Below, piece after piece: positions 7,201-14,963 of a DNA stretch of 64,000 nucleotides. A program made the translations under genes and the position numbers. Each line of letters opens with the position of its first letter. Position 1 is the stretch's first letter. The DNA lies in the NCBI RefSeq assembly GCF_035918015.1, contig NZ_CP109132.1, forward strand, positions 1,860,001-1,924,000. Reading direction: 5' to 3'. A model generated the notes under the pieces. The model saw only the letters and a list, made by a program, of their open reading frames with translations, ran no database searches and was not told the DNA's origin. Source of the DNA: Streptomyces sp. NBC_01754. Lineage in GTDB: Bacteria > Actinomycetota > Actinomycetes > Streptomycetales > Streptomycetaceae.

Positions 7201-9548
7201 TCCGCGAGGTCGACGGTGCGCTCGGGGCCGTCGGCGGTGCCGTTCCTCTCGACGGTGTACGGGACGGTGGAGGCGCCCTCGTCGAGGTCGATCCAGGCGA
7301 AGGCGCCGAAGGCGTCACGGCCGGTGAAGTCCGCGCTCCCGTCGCCGGACTTCAGCTGCCAGCCGTCGTAGTCGCCGTCCGCCCGCTTGTAGTGGACGAC
7401 GGCCGTGTCCCGTTCCACGGCGACGGGCTTCGGCTCGGGCGGCGCCTGGCCCGCGGTGGTGGAGGCGAGGGCACTCGCGGTGCGCCCGGCCCGGTCGACC
7501 ACCACGGCCTTGTAGCGCAGCGGCGTCCCGGCCTTCACCGAACCGTCCAGGTACTGGGTGACCTTGTACGGGGCGTGGTCGGCGGTGCCGAGCGTGCGCC
7601 AGGTGCCGTTGCCGCTCTGCGCGGCGAACACGACGCGGTTCAGCCCGCCGCCGCTCACGTCGGCGGTGATCTCGACGGTGCCGGTGGCCCCGGCGGCGGG
7701 TGCCCGCAGTGTGAGCGAGGGCTTGGCCGCGGGGGTGGGGAGCTGCTTGTCGGCGCGCAGCACGATGCTGGAGAGGGCGGGCACGGTGACCCGGACCTTC
7801 TTGTCGGCGCCGCTGCGGACGGCGCCGGAACCGCCGTACAGCGTACGGAAGTTCATGCCGGCCGACTCGGTGGTCAGCTCGACCGTCCTCGGCGCGGTGG
7901 AGTTGTTGGTGGCGACGAGGTACTCGTAGGGCCGCTTGGCGTCCGTACGCGAGAAGGCGTACACGGAGCCCTTGGAACAGCGCTCGGTCTGGGTGCCGTC
8001 GCGGAGTGCGGGATGGTCCCGGGTGAGCTTCGACAGGGCGGCTGTCAACCGGTACAGCGGATGGTTCGTGTCGTACGCGTCCGAGGCGTGGGTGCGGTCG
8101 GTGCCGAGCTGGTCGTCGTCGAGGTAGTCGGCGGTCTTCGAGGCGAAGAGGGGCTGGCGGGCGTCCTTGTCGCCGCCCGCTCCGGTGTAGCCCTGCTCGT
8201 CGCCGTAGTAGATCACCGGGTTGCCGCGGCCGAGGAACATCAGTTCGTTGGCGAGGCGGGCGCGGGCGAGGAGTTCGGCGTCACCGGCCTCCGGGTTGTC
8301 CTGCTTCAGGAACGTGCCGATGCGGCCCATGTCGTGGTTGCCGAGGAAGGTGACCTGCTCGTAGGCGTTGGCCTTGTCCGTGGTGTAGCGGTAGTCGTCC
8401 CCGTAGACGGCGGCGAGCTTCGAGGCCGGGGCGCCCTGGGAGGCGTACTGCCGGGCGGCTTCCTGGAAGGGGAAGTCGAGCGTCGCGTCGAGCCGGCCCC
8501 GGGTGACGTAGGGCGAGGTGATCGCGGTGTCGGCGGAGTAGACCTCACCGAACATGAAGAAGTCGTCGCGGCCGCGCTTGGCGGCGTAGGCGTCGAGGGC
8601 GGTCGCCCACTGGGTCCAGAAGTCGAGGTCGACGTGTTTGACGGTGTCGACGCGGAAGCCGTCGATGTCGAAGTCGCGGACCCACTTCTCGTAGATCTTC
8701 TCCATGCCGGAGACGACCTCGGGGCGCTCGGTCCACAGGTCGTCCAGGCCGGAGAAGTCGCCGTACCCGGTCGACTCGCCGGCGTAGGTGGAGTCGCCTC
8801 GGTTGTGGTACATCGTGGGGTCGTCGAGCCAGGCGGGGACCTTCTTGCCCGTGGTGACCGGGGTGTACGGGAAGGAGGCGGCGTCCACCTTCCTCATGCC
8901 GTCGCTGTCGTCGAAGGGGCGGCCGTCCGTGTCGAGGTAGGGGTAGGCACCCTTGGACTTGTAGCCGTACTCCTTCTCGGCGTAGTCCACGGTGTCGGCG
9001 GTGTGGTTGGTGATGACGTCGAAGAAGACCTTCATCCCTTTGCCGTGGGCCTTGTCGATCAGCTTCGTCAGGTCGGCGTCGGTACCGAAGTGGGGGTCGA
9101 CCTGGGTGAAGTCGGTGATCCAGTACCCGTGGTAGCCCGCCGAGGCGTCCTTACCGGTGCCCTGGACGGGCCGGTTCTTGAAGATCGGGGCGAGCCAGAT
9201 GGCGGTGGTGCCCAGGCCCTTGATGTAGTCGAGCCGCTGGGTGAGGCCCTTGAGGTCACCGCCCTGGTAGAAGCCCTTGTCTGTGGGGTCGAAGCCGGTC
9301 TCCAGCCGCGAGCCCTTCAGCCCGCCCCGGTCGTTGGACGTGTCGCCGTTGGCGAACCGGTCCGGCAGCACGAAGTAGAACTGTTCGCGGGTCAGGTCGT
9401 GCCGGGAGGGTTCCCTGGCGAGCTTCGCGTCCGAGGGCGGTGACGGTGGTCTGGGCGCGGCGGACGCGGAGGCCGCCGCCGGCACGACGGGCAGCAGGGC
9501 CGCGCACAGCACGGCGGCGGCTCCCCGCCTCAGGGTGGTTCGGGACAC
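4233..9548 (-). CDS. Secreted two-catalytic-domain alpha-amylase/pullulanase (pullulanase-type alpha-1,6-glucosidase)
   Basis: A 1771-residue extracellular starch-debranching enzyme. A signal peptide spans about residues 1-31. The N-terminal GH13 amylase module carries DRFANGD (63), GFRVDTVKH (about 296, nucleophile Asp), FGEV (acid/base Glu) and NHDMG (about 403). Two CBM41-like starch-binding repeats follow (HYKRADGDYDGW at about 719 and HHHRADGDYDGW at about 816). The C-terminal pullulanase module has YNWGYDP (about 1256), DVVYNHT (1304), DGFRFDLMGHH (1372), GEGWNFGE (1412) and HDNET (1544). The GTG start at 9548 has a GGAG ribosome-binding site. It can cut alpha-1,6 branches and probably alpha-1,4 bonds. 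It lies downstream of the amylase gene behind a hairpin, so it may be read through or have its own promoter. Confidence 0.93.
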   Translation of the reverse strand: MSRTTLRRGAAAVLCAALLPVVPAAASASAAPRPPSPPSDAKLAREPSRHDLTREQFYFVLPDRFANGDTSNDRGGLKGSRLETGFDPTDKGFYQGGDLKGLTQRLDYIKGLGTTAIWLAPIFKNRPVQGTGKDASAGYHGYWITDFTQVDPHFGTDADLTKLIDKAHGKGMKVFFDVITNHTADTVDYAEKEYGYKSKGAYPYLDTDGRPFDDSDGMRKVDAASFPYTPVTTGKKVPAWLDDPTMYHNRGDSTYAGESTGYGDFSGLDDLWTERPEVVSGMEKIYEKWVRDFDIDGFRVDTVKHVDLDFWTQWATALDAYAAKRGRDDFFMFGEVYSADTAITSPYVTRGRLDATLDFPFQEAARQYASQGAPASKLAAVYGDDYRYTTDKANAYEQVTFLGNHDMGRIGTFLKQDNPEAGDAELLARARLANELMFLGRGNPVIYYGDEQGYTGAGGDKDARQPLFASKTADYLDDDQLGTDRTHASDAYDTNHPLYRLTAALSKLTRDHPALRDGTQTERCSKGSVYAFSRTDAKRPYEYLVATNNSTAPRTVELTTESAGMNFRTLYGGSGAVRSGADKKVRVTVPALSSIVLRADKQLPTPAAKPSLTLRAPAAGATGTVEITADVSGGGLNRVVFAAQSGNGTWRTLGTADHAPYKVTQYLDGSVKAGTPLRYKAVVVDRAGRTASALASTTAGQAPPEPKPVAVERDTAVVHYKRADGDYDGWQLKSGDGSADFTGRDAFGAFAWIDLDEGASTVPYTVERNGTADGPERTVDLAETGQVWIEQGDGGQATEAPEGADPPQDTSKAVLHHHRADGDYDGWGLHTWNGAADPTDWAEPLRPVSTDAFGATFEVPLTDGATSLSYILHKGDEKDVSSDQSLDLATYGHEVWMLGGKPGYLLPQTGGVPAPDLTKAEAQWIDADTVVWKVKATAATSQQLVYAGNGGISVVDGALSDEGRWLRLGTTELTAAQKAKYPHLAEYPAFTVDPRDRDRVRASLRGQLIATQRAANGALLAATGVQTAGVLDDLYGKAASKAALGPVFRKGTPALSLWAPTARTVALELDGRTVPMRRDDRTGVWSVTGKKNWTGKPYRYVVDVWAPTVGKTVTNKVTDPYSTALTTDSARSLVVDLTDPKLAPRGWSALKKPAAVPLRDAQIQELHIRDFSVTDPTSRHPGEYLAFTDTRSDGMKHLKELADSGTSHVHLLPAFDIGTIPEKKPDRKKPACDLPAYAPDSPEQQACIAESAAEDAYNWGYDPLHYTVPEGSYASDPNGTKRTVEFRRMVQGLNGAGLRTVMDVVYNHTVASGQDDKSVLDRIVPGYYQRLLEDGTVATSTCCADTATENTMMGKLVVDSVVTWAKEYKVDGFRFDLMGHHPKANILAVRKALDALTPAKDGVDGKKIVLYGEGWNFGEVADDARFVQATQENMAGTGIATFSDRARDAVRGGGPFDEDPGVQGFASGLHTDPNTSPANGTAAEQKTRLLHYQDLIKVGLTGNLADFTFTDTRGRTVKGSAVDYNGAPAGYAAAPGDALAYADAHDNETLYDALAFKLPAATTAADRARMQVLAMATATLSQGPSLSQAGTDLLRSKSLDRNSYDSGDWFNALHWDCRKGNGFGRGLPPAADNQDKWSYGKPLLASDALRPGCAEITGTSAAYQDLLTIRTTEKDFGLATAAQVQKALSFPLSGTKETPGVITMRLGKLVVVLNATPGVQSQRVPELAGTRYALHPVQASGADRTVKKAAYDRAKGGFTVPGRTVAVFTRG

Positions 9549-9590
9549 GGGCGGGTTCTCCTCGGCTTTCAGGGGCGGGGAACGAGCGGT

Positions 9591-9626
9591 GCGGGCCGGG
9601 GACGCCCGGTGGCGTCCCCGGCCCGC
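9591..9626 (-). terminator. Terminator hairpin after the alpha-amylase gene
   Basis: Perfect 16-bp stem (GCGGGCCGGGGACGCC at 9591-9606, complement at 9611-9626) with a four-base loop. It starts 12 bases after the amylase stop and lies before the pullulanase start. It probably attenuates rather than fully blocks transcription into the pullulanase gene. Confidence 0.75.
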
Positions 9627-9638
9627 GGGGGTGGGACC

Positions 9639-11390
9639 TCAGCCGCGCCAGACGTCGGCGGTCAGCGAGACCTTGCCGGAGGACGGCACGGTGGCGGTGC
9701 GGTTGGCACCGCTCTCCCAGGTCACGTTGCCGCTCTCGTCCTTGCGGACGTACTTGTACTCGAACGCCGTCCCGGCGGGCAGGGAGACGTCGAGCTTCCA
9801 GACGGGGTACGTCGCCGGGTCGAGCTTCAGGGCGCTGCCCGGGTTCCAGTCGCCGAGCGCGGCCTGGTTCCCGGTGACGTAGACGTTCTGGCCCATGACG
9901 GTGGTGGCGTTGACGCCGAAGGACGCACCGGACTGCCCGGTTCCGCCGCCGTCGTCGCCACCGCCGTTGTCGCCTCCCCCGTTGTCGCCGCCGCCGGCGC
10001 AGGTACGGGCGTCGGCGTGCAGCGCGACGGCGGTGTCGGCGCCCAGCGTGGCGGTGAACTGGCCGGAGCCGTCGACGGTGACGCCGTTGCCGGACTGGAC
10101 GTCGCAGTAGTCACCGGCGGGCAGCGACGTCTGGAACGTACGGGTCAGCGAGGAGCCCTCGTGGTTGATGGCGACGTACGCCTTGGAGCCGCGTCCGAAG
10201 GCGATCTGGTCGCCGCCGTTGTCCCACCAGTCCGTGACGCCCTGGCCGTGGGCGGCGTTGCGGAAGCCGACCATGGAGGAGATCTCGCGCCAGTCGTGCT
10301 GGCACTTCCAGCCGTCGCTGTAGCAGGCGTTCACCTGGCCGCCGCTCGGCGGACCGGCGTCCTTGTCGGACCACTCGTAGCCGGAGTGGACGTCCGGGGA
10401 GCCGTAGGGGTAGGCCAGCATGAAGACGCTCGCCAGCGTGTAGTTCGCGCCGTCCTTGTAGTTCAGCGTCTCGCCGTTGCGCTCGGTGTCGTGGTTGTCG
10501 ACGAAGACGGCCGACTTGCCCGACTCCATGAAGCCCCAGCCCTCGCCGAAGTTCTTCAGGTTGGCGAGGTTCTCGCCGAGGAAGGTCTGCTTGAGGCTGC
10601 GGGCGTAGCGGAACTCCTGGACGTCACCGGTGCCGAGGTACTCGGTGGGCGAGACCGCCTCGCCCGCGCCGTAGATGGCCTCCTGCTTCCAGTACGCGTT
10701 CGGGTTGCTCAGCCGGGACTTGATGTTCGCGAGGTCCTGGGCCGGCATGTGCTTGGCGGCGTCGATCCGGAACCCGTCCACGCCGAGGGACAGCAGGTCG
10801 TCGAGGTATCCGGCGATCTTGCCGCGGACGTAGTCCTCGCCGGTGTCCAGGTCGGCCAGGCCCACGAGTTCGCAGTTCTGGACGTTGGCGCGGTCGCCGT
10901 AGTTGTTGATCTCCGACTGGCAGTCGTTCATGTCGTTGACCGAGTAGAGGCCCGGGTAGTCGTACTTGGTGTACGAGGACCCGCCCGTACCGGTACCCGA
11001 ACCGGCCGACATGTGGTTGATGACCGCGTCGGCGACGACCTTGACGCCCGCGCCGTGACAGGTGTTCACCATGTTCGCGAAGGACGTGCGGTCACCGAGC
11101 CGACCGGCGATCTTGTAGCTGACGGGCTGGTAGGAGGTCCACCACTGCCCGCCCTGGATGTGCTCCTGGGGCGGCGAGACCTGGACGTAGCCGTATCCGG
11201 CCGGGCCGAGGCTGTCGGTACAGGCCTTGGCTATGGAGTCGAATTTCCACTCGAACATCACCGCGGTGACGTCCTTGTCGCCGGGCGCCGCGGCCCGGGC
11301 GGTTCCCGCGACACCGAGACCGGTGGGCAGTGCGAGGACGGCGGCGCCCATGACGAGGGCGAGCGAGGCAGACAACGGTCTGCGTGCCAT
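9639..11390 (-). CDS. amy: Secreted alpha-amylase (GH13) with starch-binding domain CBM20
   Basis: A 583-residue extracellular endo-acting alpha-1,4-glucanase. A cleavable signal peptide covers about residues 1-33. The GH13 catalytic regions are visible: DAVINHM (about 120), GFRIDAAKH (208, nucleophile Asp), GEAV (247, acid/base Glu) and FVDNHDTER (300). A Gly/Asp/Asn-rich linker (about 455-480) leads to a C-terminal CBM20 starch-binding domain (about 483-583). The ATG at 11390 is chosen because AGGAGGAAAG lies just before it; an upstream in-frame extension lacks both signal peptide and homology. Its product feeds the mal operon 10 kb away, and its upstream region carries GCAAG/CTTGC repeats like those between malR and malE. 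Confidence 0.95.
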   Translation of the reverse strand: MARRPLSASLALVMGAAVLALPTGLGVAGTARAAAPGDKDVTAVMFEWKFDSIAKACTDSLGPAGYGYVQVSPPQEHIQGGQWWTSYQPVSYKIAGRLGDRTSFANMVNTCHGAGVKVVADAVINHMSAGSGTGTGGSSYTKYDYPGLYSVNDMNDCQSEINNYGDRANVQNCELVGLADLDTGEDYVRGKIAGYLDDLLSLGVDGFRIDAAKHMPAQDLANIKSRLSNPNAYWKQEAIYGAGEAVSPTEYLGTGDVQEFRYARSLKQTFLGENLANLKNFGEGWGFMESGKSAVFVDNHDTERNGETLNYKDGANYTLASVFMLAYPYGSPDVHSGYEWSDKDAGPPSGGQVNACYSDGWKCQHDWREISSMVGFRNAAHGQGVTDWWDNGGDQIAFGRGSKAYVAINHEGSSLTRTFQTSLPAGDYCDVQSGNGVTVDGSGQFTATLGADTAVALHADARTCAGGGDNGGGDNGGGDDGGGTGQSGASFGVNATTVMGQNVYVTGNQAALGDWNPGSALKLDPATYPVWKLDVSLPAGTAFEYKYVRKDESGNVTWESGANRTATVPSSGKVSLTADVWRG

Positions 11391-11477
11391 GACTTTCCTC
11401 CTGCTGTGGGGGAAGTACGGGGGATGGCTGAGCAGCCTCACATGGCAACGCGCCGTGCCCTCAAGGCCTTGAAGGTT

Positions 11478-11630
11478 CTTGCAGCAAGGATGCAAATCCT
11501 TGTGCGCAGCAGACCGTACGAGCCTGACCTGCCCCGGTCAACCCCATGGACGCATCCCGCTCACATCCCGCTCACCTCCACGAAATCTTGGAGATTTCTC
11601 CCTGCAAGGACTTACGCAAGATATTGCGGA
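11478..11630 (-). promoter_or_regulatory. Amylase control region with CTTGC/GCAAG repeats, candidate MalR sites
   Basis: The 458-base stretch 11391-11848 upstream of the amylase has no gene. It contains a perfect 11-bp palindrome CTTGCAGCAAG (11478-11488), a nearby TGCAAATCCTTG, and two GCAAG direct repeats exactly 12 bases apart (11604 and 11616) followed by TTGCGG. Such CTTGC/GCAAG repeats are known operator elements for the LacI-type maltose regulator (MalR/Reg1) at Streptomyces amylase promoters. It is also AT-richer than its surroundings, as a promoter region would be. Confidence 0.55.
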
Positions 11631-11848
11631 GCTGTTAAGTTCATCCCGACTCCGGCCCGGCCGGCCGGGGGTCCGGTCCGCCCGGACCCCACGCGCCCGG
11701 CCGGCCGGGCCGGTCACGGCGCGGAGAGGTCCGCGAGTCGCTTCCCCGCCGGCCCGCCCCGGGCCGACTCCCGGACCTCTTCCGCACGTGGGTACGGCCC
11801 TCTTCCATCCGGGGACGGGGCGGCCTCCTTCCGCGCGTCGCGCCTCGC

Positions 11849-12477
11849 TCAGGCGGTGTGCCGGCCGGTGTGCGGGGGGCCGACCGCGAGACCCTCCAGG
11901 TCCAGCGCCGGCGACAGGGCGGCGGTGGCCCCGATGTCCGCCAGGCTGTGCGCGTCCGGGAGGAGTTCCACCCCGCGTGCGCCCGGTCGGTGGATCAGCA
12001 CCGGCACGTACTCACAGGTGTGGAGCGCGTGGCCGATCGTGGGATCGCCCCGGTGCTCGCCGGTGACGATCAGCCGGTCGCCGGGTCCGCGAGCAGCGCC
12101 GGCAGTCCGGCGAGGCCCGCGTCCCGCGCTCCAGCAGGGCGGCCGTAACACTCCGGGTCCTGCTGGTGCCCCGCCAGGTCCGTCTCCTGGACGTCCGTCT
12201 CCACGGGGGCGTCGCCCTCGGCGCGCACCGACTCCAGGGTGCGCGAGAGGACGTCGGCGGTGGCGACGGCCGGAGGGCACGTCGCCGCCGCCCGCCGAGG
12301 CCGGCCAGGACCCGGGGGCGGCAGGTGACTGCTGGGCCGGTACGGCCGGGTGCGTGCCGAGGAAGTCGACCTCGGACTCGGGGAGCGGCACCCCCGCCGC
12401 CGGACGGCTCGCCCCGGCCTCCGACCCGCCCCCGGGCATCCCGCGCTCCGGGCCCCTTGTCTGCCTGGCGGCCTCAC
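11849..12477 (-). pseudogene. Decayed C-terminal half of a phosphopentomutase (DeoB-like) gene
   Basis: Two overlapping minus-strand frames together spell the C-terminal half of a DeoB-like metalloenzyme: GVPLPESEVDFLGTHP in one frame, VETDVQETDLAGHQQDPE in the second, then DRLIVTGEHRGDPT, HTCEYVPVLI and HSLADIGATAA back in the first. At about 12080 a single missing G converts LLADPGDRL into LLADPATG-stop. Other small indels lie near YGRPAGARDAG. Metal-ligand and substrate positions are altered (GEHRGDPT for the usual DHGNDPT; HTC for HTR). The N-terminal half is missing. A functional gene would be near 390 residues and act in pentose-phosphate and nucleoside salvage. Confidence 0.72.
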
Positions 12478-12486
12478 GTGCCCGTG

Positions 12487-13212
12487 TCAGGGCAGCAACC
12501 GCTGTTCCTTGGCGACGGCCACCGCCCCCGCGCGGGTGCTGACGCCGAGCTTGTCGTAGACGCGCCCCAGGTGGGCCTTGACCGTGGCCTCGCTCAGGAA
12601 GAGCGCCCTGGCGATGTCCCGGTTGGTCAGACCGCGCGCCAACCGGCCGAGGATGTCACGTTCGCGGACGGTGAGCGCGGGACGTGGGCTGCGCATCCGG
12701 TCCATGACACGGTGAGCCACCGACGCGGACAGAGCGGTACGGCCGGCGGCGGCACTGTGGATCGCCGTGAACAACTCCTCGGGACGCTCGACCTTGAGGA
12801 GACAGCCGGTGGCGCCCGCCTCGATCGCACGAAGGATGTCGGCGTCCGTGTCGAACGTGGTCAGCACCAGGACACGCACCGCACCACCGGAGTCGGACGT
12901 GATCCGGCGGGTCGCCTCCACACCGTCCATCGCCTCGCCCAGTTGCAGGTCCATGAGCACCACATCGGGAACGAGCCGCACCGCGAGCGCGACGGCCTCC
13001 GCCCCACCGCCCGCTTCCCCCACCACCTCGATACCGGAAGCACTGGCCGGCAGGGCACGCAGACCGGCACGGACCACGGCGTGGTCGTCACAGAGCACCA
13101 CCCGGACAGGCACCGAACCAGCCGCCTCCGCGGAACCGGCGGAGCCACCGGGCTCGGGGCGACAGATCGGCTCGGTGGACCGGGCGGGATCCGTGGATTC
13201 GGGACGGGTCAT
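12487..13212 (-). CDS. NarL/FixJ-type response regulator with no adjacent kinase
   Basis: A 241-residue two-component regulator. After a 33-residue Ser/Pro/Glu-rich extension comes a receiver domain (VRVVLCDDHAVVRAGLRAL, acceptor Asp in VLMDLQL, Thr in VLTTFD, Lys in LLKVERPEE) and a LuxR-type helix-turn-helix (LTVRERDILGRLARG and SEATVKAHLGRVYDKLGV). The ATG at 13212 has GGAGG ten bases upstream. A GTG 33 codons in, just before the receiver domain, is a possible alternative start. No histidine kinase is encoded next to it, so it is an orphan in this window. It follows the deaminase gene on the same strand with 36 bases between them, so they are probably cotranscribed. Confidence 0.88.
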   Translation of the reverse strand: MTRPESTDPARSTEPICRPEPGGSAGSAEAAGSVPVRVVLCDDHAVVRAGLRALPASASGIEVVGEAGGGAEAVALAVRLVPDVVLMDLQLGEAMDGVEATRRITSDSGGAVRVLVLTTFDTDADILRAIEAGATGCLLKVERPEELFTAIHSAAAGRTALSASVAHRVMDRMRSPRPALTVRERDILGRLARGLTNRDIARALFLSEATVKAHLGRVYDKLGVSTRAGAVAVAKEQRLLP

Positions 13213-13248
13213 GGTGCGGGAACCTCCACGTCGTCGGGGCCCGGGACG

Positions 13249-13788
13249 TCAGCCGGACCGCTGCTCACCGTCTCGCGGTCCACGGTGGAACGCGTGGTGC
13301 AGCGCGCGCATCCGGTCCGTCAGCTCCGGCGCGGGACCGCGCACCTCCAGGCCGGGGACCACGTCCCCGATCGCCATGCAGCGCACCGGGGACGACGTCA
13401 CGTCCATTTCGTCCAGCCATCGCGCCAGCTGGGCGGCCGAGTGGGCGTACACGACGGCCCCCAGACCGGCCCAGCCGTGCGCGGCAGCGCACATGGGGCA
13501 GTGCTCACCGGAGGTGAAGACCGTGGCCCGCGCACGCTCGCTCTCGGTGAGGTGAGCCGTGGCCCACCGCACCAGCTCGAATTCCGGGTGCCACGTCGGA
13601 TCACCAAGCGTATGGACACGATTGCGTTCCTCCGCCAGGACCGTGCCGTCGGCGCCGACCAGAACCGAGCCGAACGGCTCGTCCCCGGCACGCAACGCCT
13701 CGGCCGCGAGATCGACGGCACGCTCCAGACAGGGCAGGTCGCCGGCAGCCGGTGCGGCGGGGCGGTCAGTCGGTTCGGTGGAGTTCAC
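13249..13788 (-). CDS. Nucleoside/guanine-type deaminase (CDA fold)
   Basis: A 179-residue zinc-dependent deaminase of the cytidine deaminase superfamily. The catalytic HxE is WHPEFELV (His ligand and proton-shuttle Glu) and the zinc-binding PCxxC counterpart is EHCPMCAAAH. The length and the order of the motifs fit the tRNA-adenosine/guanine deaminase branch rather than cytidine deaminase, but the base specificity is not settled. The GTG at 13788 follows a strong GGGAGGAAGCT ribosome-binding site. It lies 22 bases downstream of cyanase on the same strand, so it may belong to the same nitrogen-salvage transcript. Confidence 0.82.
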   Translation of the reverse strand: MNSTEPTDRPAAPAAGDLPCLERAVDLAAEALRAGDEPFGSVLVGADGTVLAEERNRVHTLGDPTWHPEFELVRWATAHLTESERARATVFTSGEHCPMCAAAHGWAGLGAVVYAHSAAQLARWLDEMDVTSSPVRCMAIGDVVPGLEVRGPAPELTDRMRALHHAFHRGPRDGEQRSG

Positions 13789-13810
13789 AGCTTCCTCCCA
13801 GGGGATCCGG

Positions 13811-14281
13811 TCAGAACGGCTTGGTGGGCAGGTACTTGCCGTCCAGGGTGATCACAGCACGCTCACCGCCCTCGGGATCGGCCACCTTCCGCACATCCAG
13901 CTTGAAGTTGACCGCGGAGATGATGCCGTCGCCGAACTCCTCGTGCACCAGGGCCTTGAGCGTGGTGCCGTACACCTGGAGCATCTCGTAGAAGCGGTAG
14001 ATCGTCGGGTCGGTGGGGACGGCTCCGTCGAGTGAGCCCCGGACGGGGATGGTCCGCAGCAGCATCGCGGCGTCGTCGTCGAGCCCGAGCAGTTCGGCGA
14101 CCGCCGTCGCGGACTCCTCGGGCAGGGCGTGCTGGCCGAGCACGGCGGCGGTGGTGAAGGCGACCGAGAGACCGGCCGCGTCCGCGATCTGCTGCCAGCT
14201 GAGGTCCTTGCGGGTCTTGGCCTCGACCGCGGCGGCGGCGAGGGCCCTGCGGGCGGTGGGGTCGAGCTGGGCGTGCGTCAT
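13811..14281 (-). CDS. cynS: Cyanase (cyanate hydratase)
   Basis: A 156-residue enzyme, the canonical cyanase length. It converts cyanate and bicarbonate to ammonia and carbon dioxide (via carbamate) as a cytoplasmic decamer. The N-terminal helical domain is followed by the catalytic domain with the expected residues: Arg and Glu in [12 protein letters not shown] (Arg96 and Glu99 equivalents) and Ser in IISAVNF (Ser122 equivalent). The ATG at 14281 is chosen from length and homology; the longer frame upstream belongs to the decayed carbonic anhydrase. The divergent LysR gene is probably its activator. Bicarbonate supply, normally from the neighbouring carbonic anhydrase, appears to be lost at this locus. 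Confidence 0.93.
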   Translation of the reverse strand: MTHAQLDPTARRALAAAAVEAKTRKDLSWQQIADAAGLSVAFTTAAVLGQHALPEESATAVAELLGLDDDAAMLLRTIPVRGSLDGAVPTDPTIYRFYEMLQVYGTTLKALVHEEFGDGIISAVNFKLDVRKVADPEGGERAVITLDGKYLPTKPF

Positions 14282-14469
14282 GAGCAGACGTCCTTCCTGG
14301 TTGAGGAGTGGGGGTGTACCCGGTGCGCCGCGGTGGCTGCCGGGACGTGGGGAACGACGGTCGTGGCGAAGGGCGCGGGCGGCCGGAGCGTAGGGAGCCG
14401 TGCCGCTCTCGCCCCCCGGCTCAGGCCGCCAGGCACGGTGGTTGAGCCGTGGCCCCGGGGCACGGTCTC

Positions 14470-14823
14470 GACGCCGCCCGGACGCGATGTCGTGGACCCA
14501 GCCGCACACGGTGAGGGTTCCCTCGGCGAGGGCCCGGTCCACCGAGGGATGGGTGGCGAGGTTCGCGAGCTGGGCGAGTACGTTCTGGCGCACCAGTGCG
14601 GCGACGTCGCCGCGAGCCGGGTGCGGGCCCGGGAAGCGTCCGCGCGCCGCAGCCACCGGGCGACCGCCGGGACACCGCTCAGGTCGTGCGCCTCGGCCGG
14701 CGCCGTCATCGCACCGCACAGGGTGTGGGGCGTGTGGTCTCCGGCGAGGCGGGCGAACAGGACCGCCTTGGCCGGGTGCACGTCACGCTGGAACCGTGTG
14801 ACGCCTTCGGCCGGGTCGCGCAT
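14470..14823 (-). pseudogene. Decayed beta-carbonic anhydrase (cynT-like)
   Basis: From the ATG at 14823 the sequence reads as the start of a beta-carbonic anhydrase ([20 protein letters not shown]). It then jumps at about 14722 straight to CGAMTAPAE, losing 50-60 residues that should hold the zinc-ligand motif CxDxR. Near 14600-14640 the frame shifts, and the C-terminal part continues as [19 protein letters not shown] and [12 protein letters not shown] in another frame. The 5' end, including a GGGAAGGGAG ribosome-binding site, is intact. The deletion joins PHTL to CGAM, which suggests recombination at short matching sequences. It sits directly upstream of cynS as in other cyn operons. Confidence 0.78.
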
Positions 14824-14963
14824 GGGCCACTCCCTTCCCGGCCGGTTCCGGCTCGGTCTCGCGGCCCGTCGGGCTCGGTATATGTCCACCATGCATGACC
14901 TGTGGCTATAGGGTCCAAGACCCGTTGCCCATGTCTCCCATTGTTGCCCTCTGTAATGGGAGT
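14824..14963. promoter_or_regulatory. Divergent cyn control region with LysR-type dyads
   Basis: The gap between the decayed carbonic anhydrase and the LysR gene holds a palindrome GGGTC-CAA-GACCC (14911-14923) and a second dyad TCCCATT (14936-14942) with AATGGGA (14955-14961) that overlaps the LysR ribosome-binding site. Both fit LysR-type binding at a divergent promoter: the first for target activation, the second for autoregulation. Assignment is by position and symmetry only. Confidence 0.5.

Noticed and set aside
4218..9443. Plus-strand open frame of about 1741 codons opposite the pullulanase gene
   Set aside because: It is an antisense shadow: Gly/Val/Arg-rich with no domain, while the minus strand shows two complete GH13 modules and a signal peptide.
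9609..12542. Plus-strand 977-codon frame opposite the amylase
   Set aside because: It has no domains. The minus strand encodes an amylase with signal peptide, catalytic motifs and CBM20.
12487..13788. A two-component system made of the response regulator and its neighbours
   Set aside because: No histidine kinase is encoded nearby. The adjacent gene is a deaminase.
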